Positions 46,698-55,323 of a stretch of 64,000 bases of DNA are shown here, in pieces. Origin of the DNA: Mesorhizobium ventifaucium (GTDB taxonomy: Bacteria; Pseudomonadota; Alphaproteobacteria; Rhizobiales; Rhizobiaceae). The notes under the pieces were generated by a model that saw only the letters and a list, made by a program, of their open reading frames with translations, searched no databases and was not told the DNA's origin. Numbering within the stretch: position 1 is the stretch's first letter; each line of letters begins with the position of its first letter. The stretch spans positions 161,796-225,795 of the forward strand of contig NZ_CAKXZS010000024.1 of the NCBI RefSeq assembly GCF_935822925.1, in the 5' to 3' direction. The position numbers and the translations under genes were made by a program.

Positions 46698-46880
46698 TCG
46701 TAACCAAGCCAAGCATCGAAAATTCTCGCGTTTCCTTTTGCGGCCTCCAATTTCGTCGCTTTTGAATGCGCGCGCGTCGTCCCATAACAAGCAGCCCAAC
46801 AGCGCTTCCGGCAATGCTCGGAACCACTGCATCGGCCCGAAGATCGACTCCGGAAAGCACGGTGCAGCTGAGTCAAAGTG

Positions 46881-46924
46881 GTAGAGCGTCCTTTGTCCAT
46901 CCGATTGGACGCAGAGCGCTCTAC
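46881..46924. repeat. Palindromic element upstream of the folate/RACo operon
   Basis: An 8-bp inverted repeat (GTAGAGCG / CGCTCTAC) encloses a GTCCTTTGTCC-type centre and lies directly before the ribosome site of the gene at 46939. The same palindrome family recurs between genes of Mesorhizobium. Whether it controls the operon or is only a dispersed repeat is not clear. Confidence 0.5.
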
Positions 46925-46938
46925 GGGAGCAGGAATTC

Positions 46939-47241
46939 ATGGCCGATCTGATCGTCGTCTACTGGCGCGACATCCCCGCCCAGGTCATCGTTAGGAAAGG
47001 CCGGCAGAACGCCAAGCGCGAACTGCCGCTGCGCTTTACCGAGGCGATCGACATGAGCGCGATGCGCACCGGCGCCGGCGGCACCGACGACTACCTGGCC
47101 GAATGGCGCAAGGCCGACCCGGTGCCGGTCAGCGACGATCTTGAAGCCGAGGCGGAAAAGGCCCTTCAGGACATCGACGCGAAATACGACCGCGAACGGC
47201 TGGTCGCTCTGGTCAAGGCGGGCGGAAAAGAAGATGTCTGA
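46939..47241 (+). CDS. Virulence_fact family protein (PF13769-like), unknown role
   Basis: A 100-residue acidic protein starting MADLIVVYWRDIPAQVIVRK and carrying LPLRFTEAIDMSAMRTGAGG. It matches the small 'virulence factor' family whose name reflects an early annotation. Its usual neighbours are methylenetetrahydrofolate reductase and corrinoid genes, so a role in C1 transfer is likely, though untested. Its stop overlaps the start of the MTHFR_C gene by eight bases. The gene order is Virulence_fact, MetV-like, MetF, methyltransferase, RACo. Confidence 0.8.
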   Translation: MADLIVVYWRDIPAQVIVRKGRQNAKRELPLRFTEAIDMSAMRTGAGGTDDYLAEWRKADPVPVSDDLEAEAEKALQDIDAKYDRERLVALVKAGGKEDV

Positions 47242-47833
47242 AACGACCCCGGCGATTACCCAGGCCACTCTGGTCAAGAAGGCAGCGCCAAAATCCGACT
47301 ACAAGCCGGCCGACGTGTCGCCGCAGCGGCGCGTGCAGCGTTCGTTCGCGGTCAGGCTGTGGTCCGTCCGCCACTCGCGACTGCTCGAATGGTTCTACGC
47401 CAGATTCTCCGACACGTTTTTGCTCCTCCATCCGCTGTGGAAGCGCATCGGTTACGGCCGCGTCGAAGGTCCGATCAAATTCGTCGAAAGACGCGTCAAG
47501 GGCTTTATGTTCGACTGCCGCATGTGCGGTCAGTGCATCCTTTCTTCGACCGGCATGTCGTGCCCGATGAATTGCCCCAAGCAATTGCGCAACGGCCCTT
47601 GCGGCGGCGTGCGCGCCAACGGCAATTGCGAGGTCGAGCCTGATATGCCGTGCGTCTGGGTCAAGGCCTGGGAAGGTTCGCGAAACATGGTGCATGGCGA
47701 CAAGATCCTCGACGTGCAGAAGCCGGTCGACCAGTCGCTGCGCGAGACCTCGGCATGGCTGCGGGTGACCGCACAGGCCGCCGCCGCCCGTGAAGCCGCG
47801 CGCAACTCTGCTAACCCCGGCGCACTGGCATGA
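47234..47833 (+). CDS. MetV-like methylene-THF reductase C-terminal protein (MTHFR_C)
   Basis: A 199-residue cysteine-rich protein. Cys95, 98, 101, 110, 114, 123, 132 and 140 form the block CRMCGQCILSSTGMSC...NCPKQLRNGPCGG of the MTHFR_C family, typical of the MetV subunit of acetogens. MetV binds iron-sulfur and zinc centres and partners with MetF. Its ATG overlaps the previous gene by eight bases and its stop overlaps the metF start (ATGA). It should act with MetF in reversible methylene-/methyl-THF conversion. A stand-alone zinc role is possible but less likely. Confidence 0.88.
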   Translation: MSETTPAITQATLVKKAAPKSDYKPADVSPQRRVQRSFAVRLWSVRHSRLLEWFYARFSDTFLLLHPLWKRIGYGRVEGPIKFVERRVKGFMFDCRMCGQCILSSTGMSCPMNCPKQLRNGPCGGVRANGNCEVEPDMPCVWVKAWEGSRNMVHGDKILDVQKPVDQSLRETSAWLRVTAQAAAAREAARNSANPGALA

Positions 47834-48921
47834 TCGGCCGCCAGCCCGACGAGAACCCGGCCGGCATCCATCTGCCGCTCGACCCGCTGCCCGGCCACAC
47901 CTCGCGCGGCCGGCTGGAGCGCGTCCTGAGGCGCGGCGAGTTCGCGGTGACGACCGAGCTCAACCCGCCCGACAGCGCCGATCCGGAAGACGTCTACAAC
48001 CGCGCCAAAATCTTCGACGGCTGGGTCGACGCCATCAACGCCGTCGACGCCTCGGGCGCCAACTGCCACATGTCGTCGGTCGGCATCTGTGCGCTGCTGA
48101 CCCGCATGGGCTATGCCCCGATCATGCAGATCGCCTGCCGCGACAGGAACCGCATCGCCATCCAGGGCGACGTGCTGGGCGGGGCGGCGATGGGCGTCGC
48201 CAACATGCTGTGCCTGACCGGCGACGGCGTGCAGGCCGGCGACCAGCCAGGCGCCAAGCCGGTATTCGATCTCGACTGCATGTCGCTCCTGGAAACCTGC
48301 CGCATCATGCGCGACAACGGCAAGTTCCTGTCCGGCCGCAAGCTGACGACGCCGCCTCAGCTTTTCCTCGGCGCGGCGATCAACCCTTTCGCGCCACCGA
48401 TCGATTTCCGCCCCTACCGGCTGGGCAAGAAGATCGCCGCCGGCGCGCAGTTCGTGCAGAGCCAGTACTGCTTCGACGTGCCGATGTTCCGCACCTACAT
48501 GCAGCAGGTCCGCGATCTCGGTTTTACGGAAAAATGCTTCATCCTGTGTGGCGTCGGGCCGCTGGCCTCGGCCAAGACGGCCAAATGGATCCGCTCCAAC
48601 GTGCCGGGCATCCATATCCCCGATTCGATCGTCAAGCGGCTGGAAGGCGCCCAGGACCAGAAGAAGGAAGGCAAGCAGCTCTGCATCGACATCATCAACG
48701 AGGTGAAAGAAATTCCCGGCGTCTCCGGCGTCCATGTGATGGCTTATCGGCAGGAGGAATACGTCGCCGAGATCGTCGATGAATCGGGCGTGCTGAAGGG
48801 CCGCCAGCCCTGGAAACGCGAAATCCGCCGCGACGACCAGCTCGTCGCCGAGCGGCTCGACCACATATTGCACGACGAGATCACCGAAACGCAGGTCGAC
48901 ATGGTCAAGACCGCGCATTGA
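47830..48921 (+). CDS. metF: Methylenetetrahydrofolate reductase MetF-like
   Basis: A 363-residue TIM-barrel flavoprotein of the MTHFR family. Recognisable blocks are EFAVTTELNPPDSADPEDVY, CRDRNRIAIQGDVLGG, LCLTGDGVQAGDQPGAKPVF and AGAQFVQSQYCFDVPMF. It interconverts methyl-THF and methylene-THF with FAD. Next to a MetV-like gene it resembles acetogen MetVF, which works in the oxidative direction when coupled to a suitable acceptor. That would let methyl groups from the corrinoid pathway be oxidised. The usual alphaproteobacterial MetF works alone for methionine synthesis. Confidence 0.92.
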   Translation: MIGRQPDENPAGIHLPLDPLPGHTSRGRLERVLRRGEFAVTTELNPPDSADPEDVYNRAKIFDGWVDAINAVDASGANCHMSSVGICALLTRMGYAPIMQIACRDRNRIAIQGDVLGGAAMGVANMLCLTGDGVQAGDQPGAKPVFDLDCMSLLETCRIMRDNGKFLSGRKLTTPPQLFLGAAINPFAPPIDFRPYRLGKKIAAGAQFVQSQYCFDVPMFRTYMQQVRDLGFTEKCFILCGVGPLASAKTAKWIRSNVPGIHIPDSIVKRLEGAQDQKKEGKQLCIDIINEVKEIPGVSGVHVMAYRQEEYVAEIVDESGVLKGRQPWKREIRRDDQLVAERLDHILHDEITETQVDMVKTAH

Positions 48922-48963
48922 TGGCGCGGACGGGTCACCATTCGCTTGATCGAAATCAGAAAC

Positions 48964-48985
48964 GATATAAAGAAGTCTTTATATC
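48964..48985. promoter_or_regulatory. Palindromic operator upstream of the methyl-THF:corrinoid methyltransferase gene (SahR-like candidate)
   Basis: A perfect 10-bp inverted repeat, GATATAAAGA and TCTTTATATC separated by AG. The arms are identical to those before bmt (34994-35015). It ends 16 bases before the ATG at 49002, next to the ribosome site GAGGGAGA, so a bound protein would block initiation directly. Confidence 0.85.
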
Positions 48986-49001
48986 ATGAGGGAGAGATTT
49001 C

Positions 49002-49976
49002 ATGACCCGGACGATCGTCGCCTCGGCGACACGAGAAATCATTATCGGCTTCGATCAGCCCTTCTGCGTGATCGGTGAGCGCATCAATCCAACCGGGCGA
49101 AAGAAGCTCGCCGCCGAGATGATCGCGGGTAATTTTGAGACAGTCATAAAAGACGCGCTGGAACAGGCCGCCTGCGGCGCGACCATGCTCGACGTCAATG
49201 CCGGAGTCACCGCCGTCGATCCCAACGCCACCGAGCCGGCGCTGCTGGTGCAGACGCTGGAGATCGTGCAGGGCCTGGTCGACCTGCCGCTGTCGATCGA
49301 CAGTTCGGTGACCGCGGCGATCGAGGCGGCGCTCAAGGTCGCCAAAGGCCGGCCGCTGGTCAACTCCGTCACCGGCGAGGAAGAAAAGCTCGAAGCCATC
49401 CTGCCGCTGGTCAAGAAATACAATGTTCCGGTTGTCGCCATCTCCAATGACGAGACAGGCATTTCGATGGATCCGGATGTGCGCTTCGCCGTCGCCAAGA
49501 AGATCGTCGAGCGCTGCGCCGATTTCGGCATTCCGGCGCATGACGTCGTTGTCGATCCGCTGGTCATGCCGATCGGCGCGCTGGGCGACGCCGGCCGCCA
49601 GGTCTTTGCGCTGCTGCGCCGGCTGCGTGAAGAGCTCAAGGTCAACACCACCTGCGGCCTCTCAAACATCTCGTTCGGCCTGCCGCACCGCCACGGCATC
49701 AATGCTGCCTTCATCCCGATGGTGATCGGCGCCGGCATGACCTCGGCGATCATGAACCCGGTGCGGCCGCAGGAGATGGAAGCGGTGCGCGGCGCCAACG
49801 TGCTGAACGGCACCGACGAGAACTGCACCAACTGGATCAGGACCTACAAGGACTACAAGCCGGCCGAAGGCGGCCAGGCGATCGCAGCGCCCACGCAAGT
49901 CAATGCGCCGGGCGAAGGCAATGGCAATGGCGGCCGCCGGCGCGGTGGCCGTGAAGCCCGTATGGCTCGAGGATAA
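49002..49976 (+). CDS. Methyltetrahydrofolate:corrinoid methyltransferase-like protein (pterin-binding)
   Basis: A 324-residue pterin-binding TIM barrel starting MTRTIVASATREIIIGFDQP. It carries FCVIGERINPTGRKKLAAEM, LDVNAGVTAVDPN, PLSIDSSVTAAIEAALK and NTTCGLSNISFGLPHRHGIN. It matches the MtgA/AcsE/MetH-pterin family that moves methyl groups between corrinoid proteins and THF. The C-terminus ends with a Gly/Arg-rich tail that the family normally lacks. The gene directly follows the SahR-like palindrome. It is followed by the RACo-like gene 10 bases later (GTG start). Confidence 0.93.
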   Translation: MTRTIVASATREIIIGFDQPFCVIGERINPTGRKKLAAEMIAGNFETVIKDALEQAACGATMLDVNAGVTAVDPNATEPALLVQTLEIVQGLVDLPLSIDSSVTAAIEAALKVAKGRPLVNSVTGEEEKLEAILPLVKKYNVPVVAISNDETGISMDPDVRFAVAKKIVERCADFGIPAHDVVVDPLVMPIGALGDAGRQVFALLRRLREELKVNTTCGLSNISFGLPHRHGINAAFIPMVIGAGMTSAIMNPVRPQEMEAVRGANVLNGTDENCTNWIRTYKDYKPAEGGQAIAAPTQVNAPGEGNGNGGRRRGGREARMARG

Positions 49977-49986
49977 GCGCGCAATC

Positions 49987-52056
49987 GTGAACTCTCCTGC
50001 CAACATCACCGATCCGCTCGTGCTGTTCATGCCGTCCGGCAAGCGCGGGCGGTTTCCGGTCGGCACGCCGGTGCTCGATGCCGCGCGCCAGCTCGGCGTC
50101 TATGTCGAGAGCGTGTGCGGCGGACGCGCCACTTGCGGGCGCTGCCAGGTCGAGGTGCAGGAAGGCAATTTCGCCAAACACAAGATCGTCTCTTCCAACG
50201 ACCACATCTCGCCCAAGGGCGCCAAGGAGGAGCGCTACGAACGCGTTCGCGGCCTTCCCGAACGGCGCCGCCTGTCCTGCTCGGCGCAGATCCTCGGCGA
50301 TCTCGTGGTCGACGTGCCGCAGGATACGGTCATCAACGCACAGACCATTCGCAAGGACGCCGACACCAGGGTCATTGCCCGCGATTCGGCAATCCACATG
50401 TGCTATGTCGAGATCGAAGAGCCCGACATGCACAATCCATCCGGCGATCTCGATCGCCTGAAGATCGCGCTGATGAAGGACTGGGGGCTCAAGAGCCTCG
50501 ATTTCGATTTCCATCTACTGCCGCAGGTGCAAGGCATCTTGCGCAAAGGCAACTGGACCGCGACCGCCGCCATCCACAAGGATGCCGAAAGCGAGACCGC
50601 GCGGGTCATCTCGTTGTGGCCCGGCCTCAAGAACGAGGCCTACGGGCTTGCCTGCGATATCGGTTCGACCACCATCGCCATGCATCTGGTGTCGCTGCTG
50701 TCGGGCCGCGTCGCCGCCTCGTCGGGTACGTCGAACCCGCAGATCCGCTTCGGCGAGGATCTGATGAGCCGCGTTTCCTATGTGATGATGAACCCGGACG
50801 GCCGCGAAGGCATGACGGTCGCGGTGCGCGAGGCGATCTCGGGTCTTGTCGACAAGGTTTGCGCGGAGGGCAGCGTCCAGCGCAACGACATCCTGGATTC
50901 CGTCTTCGTCGGCAATCCGATCATGCACCATCTGTTCCTCGGCATCGACCCGACCGAACTCGGCGGCGCACCTTTCGCGCTGGCCGTCTCGGGTGCCGTG
51001 CACATAAAGGCGTCGGACATCGGCCTCAAGCTCAACCAGGGTGCTAGGCTCTACATGCTGCCCTGCATCGCCGGCCACGTCGGCGCCGACGCGGCGGCGG
51101 TGACGCTGTCGGAAGGTCCGCACCGCCAGGACGAGATGATGCTGATCGTCGACGTCGGCACCAACGCCGAGATCGTGCTCGGCAATCGCCAGCGGGTCGT
51201 GGCGGCCTCCTCGCCCACCGGTCCGGCCTTTGAGGGCGCGGAAATCTCCGGCGGCCAGCGCGCCGCGCCCGGCGCCATCGAGCGCGTCCGCATCGATCCC
51301 GACACGCTGGAGCCGAAATACCGCGTCATCGGCTCGGAACTGTGGTCCGACGAGCCCGGCTTCCTCGACAGCGTGCAGGCGACCGGGGTCACCGGTATCT
51401 GCGGCTCCGGCATCATCGAAGTGGTCGCCGAGATGTACCTGGCCGGCATTATCTCCGAGGACGGCGTCGTCGATGGTGGGCTCTCCGCCCGCTCGCCGCG
51501 CGTCACAGCCATTGGCCGCACCTTCTCCTACGTGCTGAAGGAGGGTGAGCCGAGGATCACCATCACCCAGACCGACGTGCGCGCCATCCAACTCGCCAAA
51601 GCCGCACTCTATGCCGGCACCAAGCTGTTGATGGAAAAGCAGCACACCGATCATGTCGACCGCATCCACTTCGCCGGCGCCTTCGGCTCGTTCATCGATC
51701 CGAAATACGCCATGGTGCTGGGATTGATCCCCGACTGCGATCTCGACAAGGTCTCGGCCGTCGGCAACGCCGCCGGCGCCGGTGCACGCATGGCGCTGCT
51801 CAATCGCGGTTATCGCCGCGAGATCGAGGAAACGGTGAGCCGGATCGAGAAGATCGAGACGGCGCTGGAGCCAAAATTCCAGGAGCACTTCGTCTACGCC
51901 ATGGCGCTGCCGAACAAGGTCGACCCGTTCCCGAAACTATCGGCGGCGGTGAAACTGCCACCGCGCAAGACCGTCAGCGAGGACGGCATTGCCGGCGATG
52001 CCGCCCCACGGCGTCGTTCGCGCGAGGGCCACGCCGCCCGGCGCGGCCGGGGGTAG
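49987..52056 (+). CDS. RACo-like reductive activator of corrinoid proteins (2Fe-2S plus DUF4445/ASKHA)
   Basis: A 689-residue protein, GTG start 10 bases after the previous stop (an ATG at 49903 in the overlap is possible). The N-terminal ferredoxin domain has Cys44, Cys50, Cys53 and Cys98 (CGGRATCGRC, SCSAQ). A middle linker leads to the actin/hexokinase-like part with LACDIGSTTIAMHLV and LIVDVGTNAEIVLG (ATP-binding). RACo proteins use ATP to reduce Co(II) corrinoids back to Co(I) after oxidation. Here it should serve the corrinoid protein at 41709. The C-terminal tail is basic and repetitive. Confidence 0.93.
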   Translation: MNSPANITDPLVLFMPSGKRGRFPVGTPVLDAARQLGVYVESVCGGRATCGRCQVEVQEGNFAKHKIVSSNDHISPKGAKEERYERVRGLPERRRLSCSAQILGDLVVDVPQDTVINAQTIRKDADTRVIARDSAIHMCYVEIEEPDMHNPSGDLDRLKIALMKDWGLKSLDFDFHLLPQVQGILRKGNWTATAAIHKDAESETARVISLWPGLKNEAYGLACDIGSTTIAMHLVSLLSGRVAASSGTSNPQIRFGEDLMSRVSYVMMNPDGREGMTVAVREAISGLVDKVCAEGSVQRNDILDSVFVGNPIMHHLFLGIDPTELGGAPFALAVSGAVHIKASDIGLKLNQGARLYMLPCIAGHVGADAAAVTLSEGPHRQDEMMLIVDVGTNAEIVLGNRQRVVAASSPTGPAFEGAEISGGQRAAPGAIERVRIDPDTLEPKYRVIGSELWSDEPGFLDSVQATGVTGICGSGIIEVVAEMYLAGIISEDGVVDGGLSARSPRVTAIGRTFSYVLKEGEPRITITQTDVRAIQLAKAALYAGTKLLMEKQHTDHVDRIHFAGAFGSFIDPKYAMVLGLIPDCDLDKVSAVGNAAGAGARMALLNRGYRREIEETVSRIEKIETALEPKFQEHFVYAMALPNKVDPFPKLSAAVKLPPRKTVSEDGIAGDAAPRRRSREGHAARRGRG

Positions 52057-52246
52057 CCCCCACTGCTAAAAAGCTGCACTTCGCCCTCATTCTCGTTTGC
52101 ATGCAAATGTTTCCGGATCAGCCAAAGTGAAACAAGGCGCTGTTTTTCGTGAAATCCACCAGATACACGCGCGGCGCATTTAACCGGCATCGAAAGGCAG
52201 GCAGATAATAACTTTCAGCCGCCGCAGCACTCCAAGGGAGATGAAG

Positions 52247-52432
52247 ATGTCGATGTTCGAAAGTCTCGGCCGCTTTGGTACGGCCATCAAGCACGCGCAC
52301 AGCAGGAACAGGTCGGTCCGGGCCCTCAAAAGCCTGCCGCCCGAAATTCAGAGGGACATCGGCTGGCCCGTGTCGCCGCGCAACGACCCCCAGGTCGCCT
52401 TCTCGACCCTGCTTCTCGGTTCGGCGCGCTGA
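52247..52432 (+). CDS. DUF1127 small protein, paralogue 1
   Basis: A 61-residue basic protein. The ATG at 52247 is preferred over the one at 52241 because AAGGGAG stands six bases before it. The DUF1127 core is RALKSLPPEIQRDIGWP. Rhizobial DUF1127 proteins are short, arginine-rich and influence phosphate, motility or RNA turnover in other species. The exact role here is open. A GC-rich hairpin follows its stop. Confidence 0.85.
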   Translation: MSMFESLGRFGTAIKHAHSRNRSVRALKSLPPEIQRDIGWPVSPRNDPQVAFSTLLLGSAR

Positions 52433-52468
52433 TGACCTTCGCCGACAAATGCAAGCTGCTGGCCAAGC

Positions 52469-52493
52469 GCCGGAGCCGTCATCCGGCTCCGGC
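52469..52493 (+). terminator. GC-rich hairpin after DUF1127 paralogue 1
   Basis: A 10-bp perfect stem (GCCGGAGCCG / CGGCTCCGGC) with a five-base loop about 37 bases past the stop. No T-run, so the type of termination is uncertain. Confidence 0.5.
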
Positions 52494-52693
52494 GGCAAGC
52501 GACCGTCGGCTGCGCGCCGTACTGCTGCCCCGACGCTGATCGCTGCGGCGAACCATGACCAGATGCTGCCTTGATTGCCAGCCAGATCACAGGGCCGTGT
52601 TGAGACTGCGCAAATCTTGACATTCTGGGCGAAGGCACGATCTTCGATAGCAAGGGTTCTCTTAGTCGGCTCAGCCGAAGTCCGTGTGTCCGC

Positions 52694-53677
52694 ATGCCCA
52701 GTATCAAAAGCCACGTCGTGTCCTTCGTGCTCAGGTATAGCCGCAAGAAAGCCTTCTCCAGCCCGGAGAACCTGCAGCGCTGGATTGCCTACGCGCGCAC
52801 GACGGAGAACCATCGGCCGCCCGCATCGCTGCATCAGCGTTTCGAGATCGCGACGCACAGCGTCGACGGCTTTCCCGTGTACGAGATCGCGCCAAAGACC
52901 GGCGAGCGAAGGCGGATCCTTTACCTGCATGGCGGCGCCTATGTCTTTCAAATCACGTCCTATCACTGGGGATTGATCGCCGACATGGCGGCCCGGCTGG
53001 GCTTCGGCATCACCGTGCCGATCTATCCTATTGCTCCCGAACACGATTTCCACGCCATGTTCGGCATGGTCGGAAAGGTCTACCGTCAGATGCTCGACGA
53101 AACGGAAGCGCAGGACATCGTCTTCATGGGCGATTCCGCCGGCGGCAACATGGCCGTGGTGCTGACCATGATGGCCGCGGAAGCCGCCCTGCCCTTGCCG
53201 TGGCGTCATGTGCTGATTTCGCCCGGGCTCGATGTGTCGCTCGCCAATCCCGAAGTGTTCGAGGCGGAACGCTACGATCCGTGGCTGGGAATTCCTGGCG
53301 GGCTGGAGGCAGTCCGGCTCTACAGTGCCGGCATAGATCCCAGCGACTGGCGCATCAGTCCGCTTTACGGTGACCTCTCGGTGTTGCCGAAAACGCTGCT
53401 TCTGACCGGTTCGCGCGACATGCTGACCCCCGACAATCTGATCTTCGCGCAAAAGGCCCGTGCCGCCGGTGTCGAGATCGAGGTCGTGCACGAGCAAGGC
53501 ATGTTCCACGTCTGGCCGCTGATCGACATGCCGGAAGCGCGGCGCGCGCGGGACAGCATCGTGACGTTTTTAGCCAGCGCCACCGAAAGCTATCATGCCA
53601 AAGCCGGCGAATTGGCGCTGCAAAGGACGGATCGCGGCGTCACCGCTCACAACCTGGCTACGCCGTTGAGGTCCTAA
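52694..53677 (+). CDS. Alpha/beta hydrolase, hormone-sensitive-lipase-like esterase
   Basis: A 327-residue esterase. The oxyanion motif is YLHGGAYVF, the nucleophile elbow VFMGDSAGGNMAVVL, the acid residue lies in LLTGSRDMLTPDN and the His in QGMFHVWPLIDM. These place it in the GDSAG/HSL family, which hydrolyses short- to medium-chain esters. There is no signal peptide. It converges on a LysR gene with a one-base gap, so it and that regulator are neighbours but not an operon. Confidence 0.92.
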   Translation: MPSIKSHVVSFVLRYSRKKAFSSPENLQRWIAYARTTENHRPPASLHQRFEIATHSVDGFPVYEIAPKTGERRRILYLHGGAYVFQITSYHWGLIADMAARLGFGITVPIYPIAPEHDFHAMFGMVGKVYRQMLDETEAQDIVFMGDSAGGNMAVVLTMMAAEAALPLPWRHVLISPGLDVSLANPEVFEAERYDPWLGIPGGLEAVRLYSAGIDPSDWRISPLYGDLSVLPKTLLLTGSRDMLTPDNLIFAQKARAAGVEIEVVHEQGMFHVWPLIDMPEARRARDSIVTFLASATESYHAKAGELALQRTDRGVTAHNLATPLRS

Positions 53678-53678
53678 G

Positions 53679-54578
53679 TCAAAATTTCCCGGTTTCCCTG
53701 AACACTTCGAAAGTCGCACGGATGTGGTCGGCAACGGCTTTCACTGGCGCGCTGGCGTCCGGCGCCACCACCATGGCCAGATTGTAGGTGCCGATGTCAG
53801 GCATGCCGTCCTTCGGGCAAAGCTCGACCATATCGCTGCCGAGGAACGATTTCGGCAGCGGCGCCACCGCGAGGTCGGACATGATTGCGGCGCGCTGGCC
53901 GGCCGTGTGCGCACTCATATAGGCGACGCGGTAGTTGCGGCCCTCACGCCCAAGCGCCTCGAGCGCACCGGCCCGCCAGGCGCAGCCCTCTTCCCACAAT
54001 GACACCGGCAGCGGCTCGCGCAGATGTGCGCAGCCGCCCTTGGCGCCGGCCCAGACGATCGGTTCGGTGAGCAGCACTTCGGCGCCGAGCGCGCTGGTCT
54101 TGTAGGAATTGGTGAGAAGCGTGATGTCGAGCGCCCGGTCGTCCATGCGCCGGCGCAGATTGATGCTCTGGTCGATGGTGACGTCGACCGCGATCGAAGG
54201 ATGCGACTGCGCAAAACGCTTCAGCACATGCGGCAGCACGCGCTCGCCATAGTCGTCGGGCGAGCCGAGCCGCACCACCCCGACAATGTCGGGGATAATG
54301 AACTTCGACACCACCTCGCGGTTGATCGACAACAGCCGGCGGGCGTAGCCGAGCAGCATCTCGCCATCCGTGGTCAGCGTCACCGAGCGGGCGTCGCGCG
54401 CAAACACGGAGCGGCCGAGAATGTCCTCCAGCTTCTTGATCTGCATAGAAACAGCCGACGGTGTGCGGAAGACGGCATTGGCCGCGGTGGTGAAACTGCC
54501 GGTCTCGGCGATCGCCACGAAGGTGCGCAAGACGTCGAGATCGAGCAGCGGCAACGGATGATTGAGTGGGGCGTTCAT
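53679..54578 (-). CDS. LysR-family transcriptional regulator
   Basis: A 299-residue regulator with the N-terminal winged helix-turn-helix LDVLRTFVAIAETGSFTTAA followed by NAVFRTPSAVSMQIKKLEDI. The C-terminal part is the periplasmic-binding-like effector domain (VVRLGSPDDYGERVLPHVLK). It lies 229 bases from a divergent DUF1127 gene, its most likely target, besides its own gene. Effector unknown. Confidence 0.92.
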   Translation of the reverse strand: MNAPLNHPLPLLDLDVLRTFVAIAETGSFTTAANAVFRTPSAVSMQIKKLEDILGRSVFARDARSVTLTTDGEMLLGYARRLLSINREVVSKFIIPDIVGVVRLGSPDDYGERVLPHVLKRFAQSHPSIAVDVTIDQSINLRRRMDDRALDITLLTNSYKTSALGAEVLLTEPIVWAGAKGGCAHLREPLPVSLWEEGCAWRAGALEALGREGRNYRVAYMSAHTAGQRAAIMSDLAVAPLPKSFLGSDMVELCPKDGMPDIGTYNLAMVVAPDASAPVKAVADHIRATFEVFRETGKF

Positions 54579-54807
54579 TGGGATCGACCTTCAATTTTTC
54601 TGATGCAAACTATCATTCCATTTCGTTTGATTGAACATCATTTTGGGAGGATAGTCAACTCCATCGAACGCAGACGCATCGAAGGCGGCGTTGAAACGCC
54701 GGTGACACTGATCTGCAATCGACACGAAATGAAGCTGAAACAAATCGGATGTAGCGCTTGGTCCGCCGAGCGACCGGCACCCGACCCAACCTGAAGGAGA
54801 TTTAAAA

Positions 54808-54996
54808 ATGTCTATCCTGTCATCCATCGGCCGCATCGCGACCGAATTCAGCGCGGCCCGCGCCCGCTACCAGACCGAACGCGCCATCCGCTCTCTGCCG
54901 ATCGAACTGCAAAAGGATATCGGCTGGCCCGAAGCCGCCGACACCAAGACCGGCACTCGCTATGGCGTTGGATCCTGGGCTGGCGGAGTAAAATAG
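54808..54996 (+). CDS. DUF1127 small protein, paralogue 2
   Basis: A 62-residue protein starting MSILSSIGRIATEFSAARAR with a strong AAGGAG upstream. Its core RAIRSLPIELQKDIGWPE matches DUF1127. Divergent from the LysR gene. A good Rho-independent terminator follows at 55019-55053. The relation to paralogue 1 (52247) is clear from the shared LP.E.Q.DIGWP block. Confidence 0.88.
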   Translation: MSILSSIGRIATEFSAARARYQTERAIRSLPIELQKDIGWPEAADTKTGTRYGVGSWAGGVK

Positions 54997-55018
54997 ATCG
55001 TGTGCATCAAAGCTGAAG

Positions 55019-55053
55019 GCCTGCCGCGCAGATCATGTCCGGCGGGCTTTTTT
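55019..55053 (+). terminator. Rho-independent terminator after DUF1127 paralogue 2
   Basis: An 8-bp stem (GCCTGCCG / CGGCGGGC, one G-U pair) with a 13-base loop is followed by six T residues, 22 bases beyond the stop codon at 54996. Confidence 0.85.
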
Positions 55054-55323
55054 GTTTGCAGCCATTTCCGAGCCATGCCGTCGTCGCATGGTGCCTTTGA
55101 ACAGGCCGCATAGCAGCTCAAATTTTGAACTAACGCCTTGTAAGTGATCATAAATCTGGGCGGAATGCCCAAATACGTCGCATTCCGTGTCGCTTTTCAT
55201 ATCAAGTGCTTCGCATTTGCGATTTAGTTTCCCCTCACGTAAGCCTATATCAGCGCTAGCCAACGAGCTGCCCCACTCCATCACGCGAAGGCGACCCGTC
55301 TGAGCAACCGAATGGAGATGATG

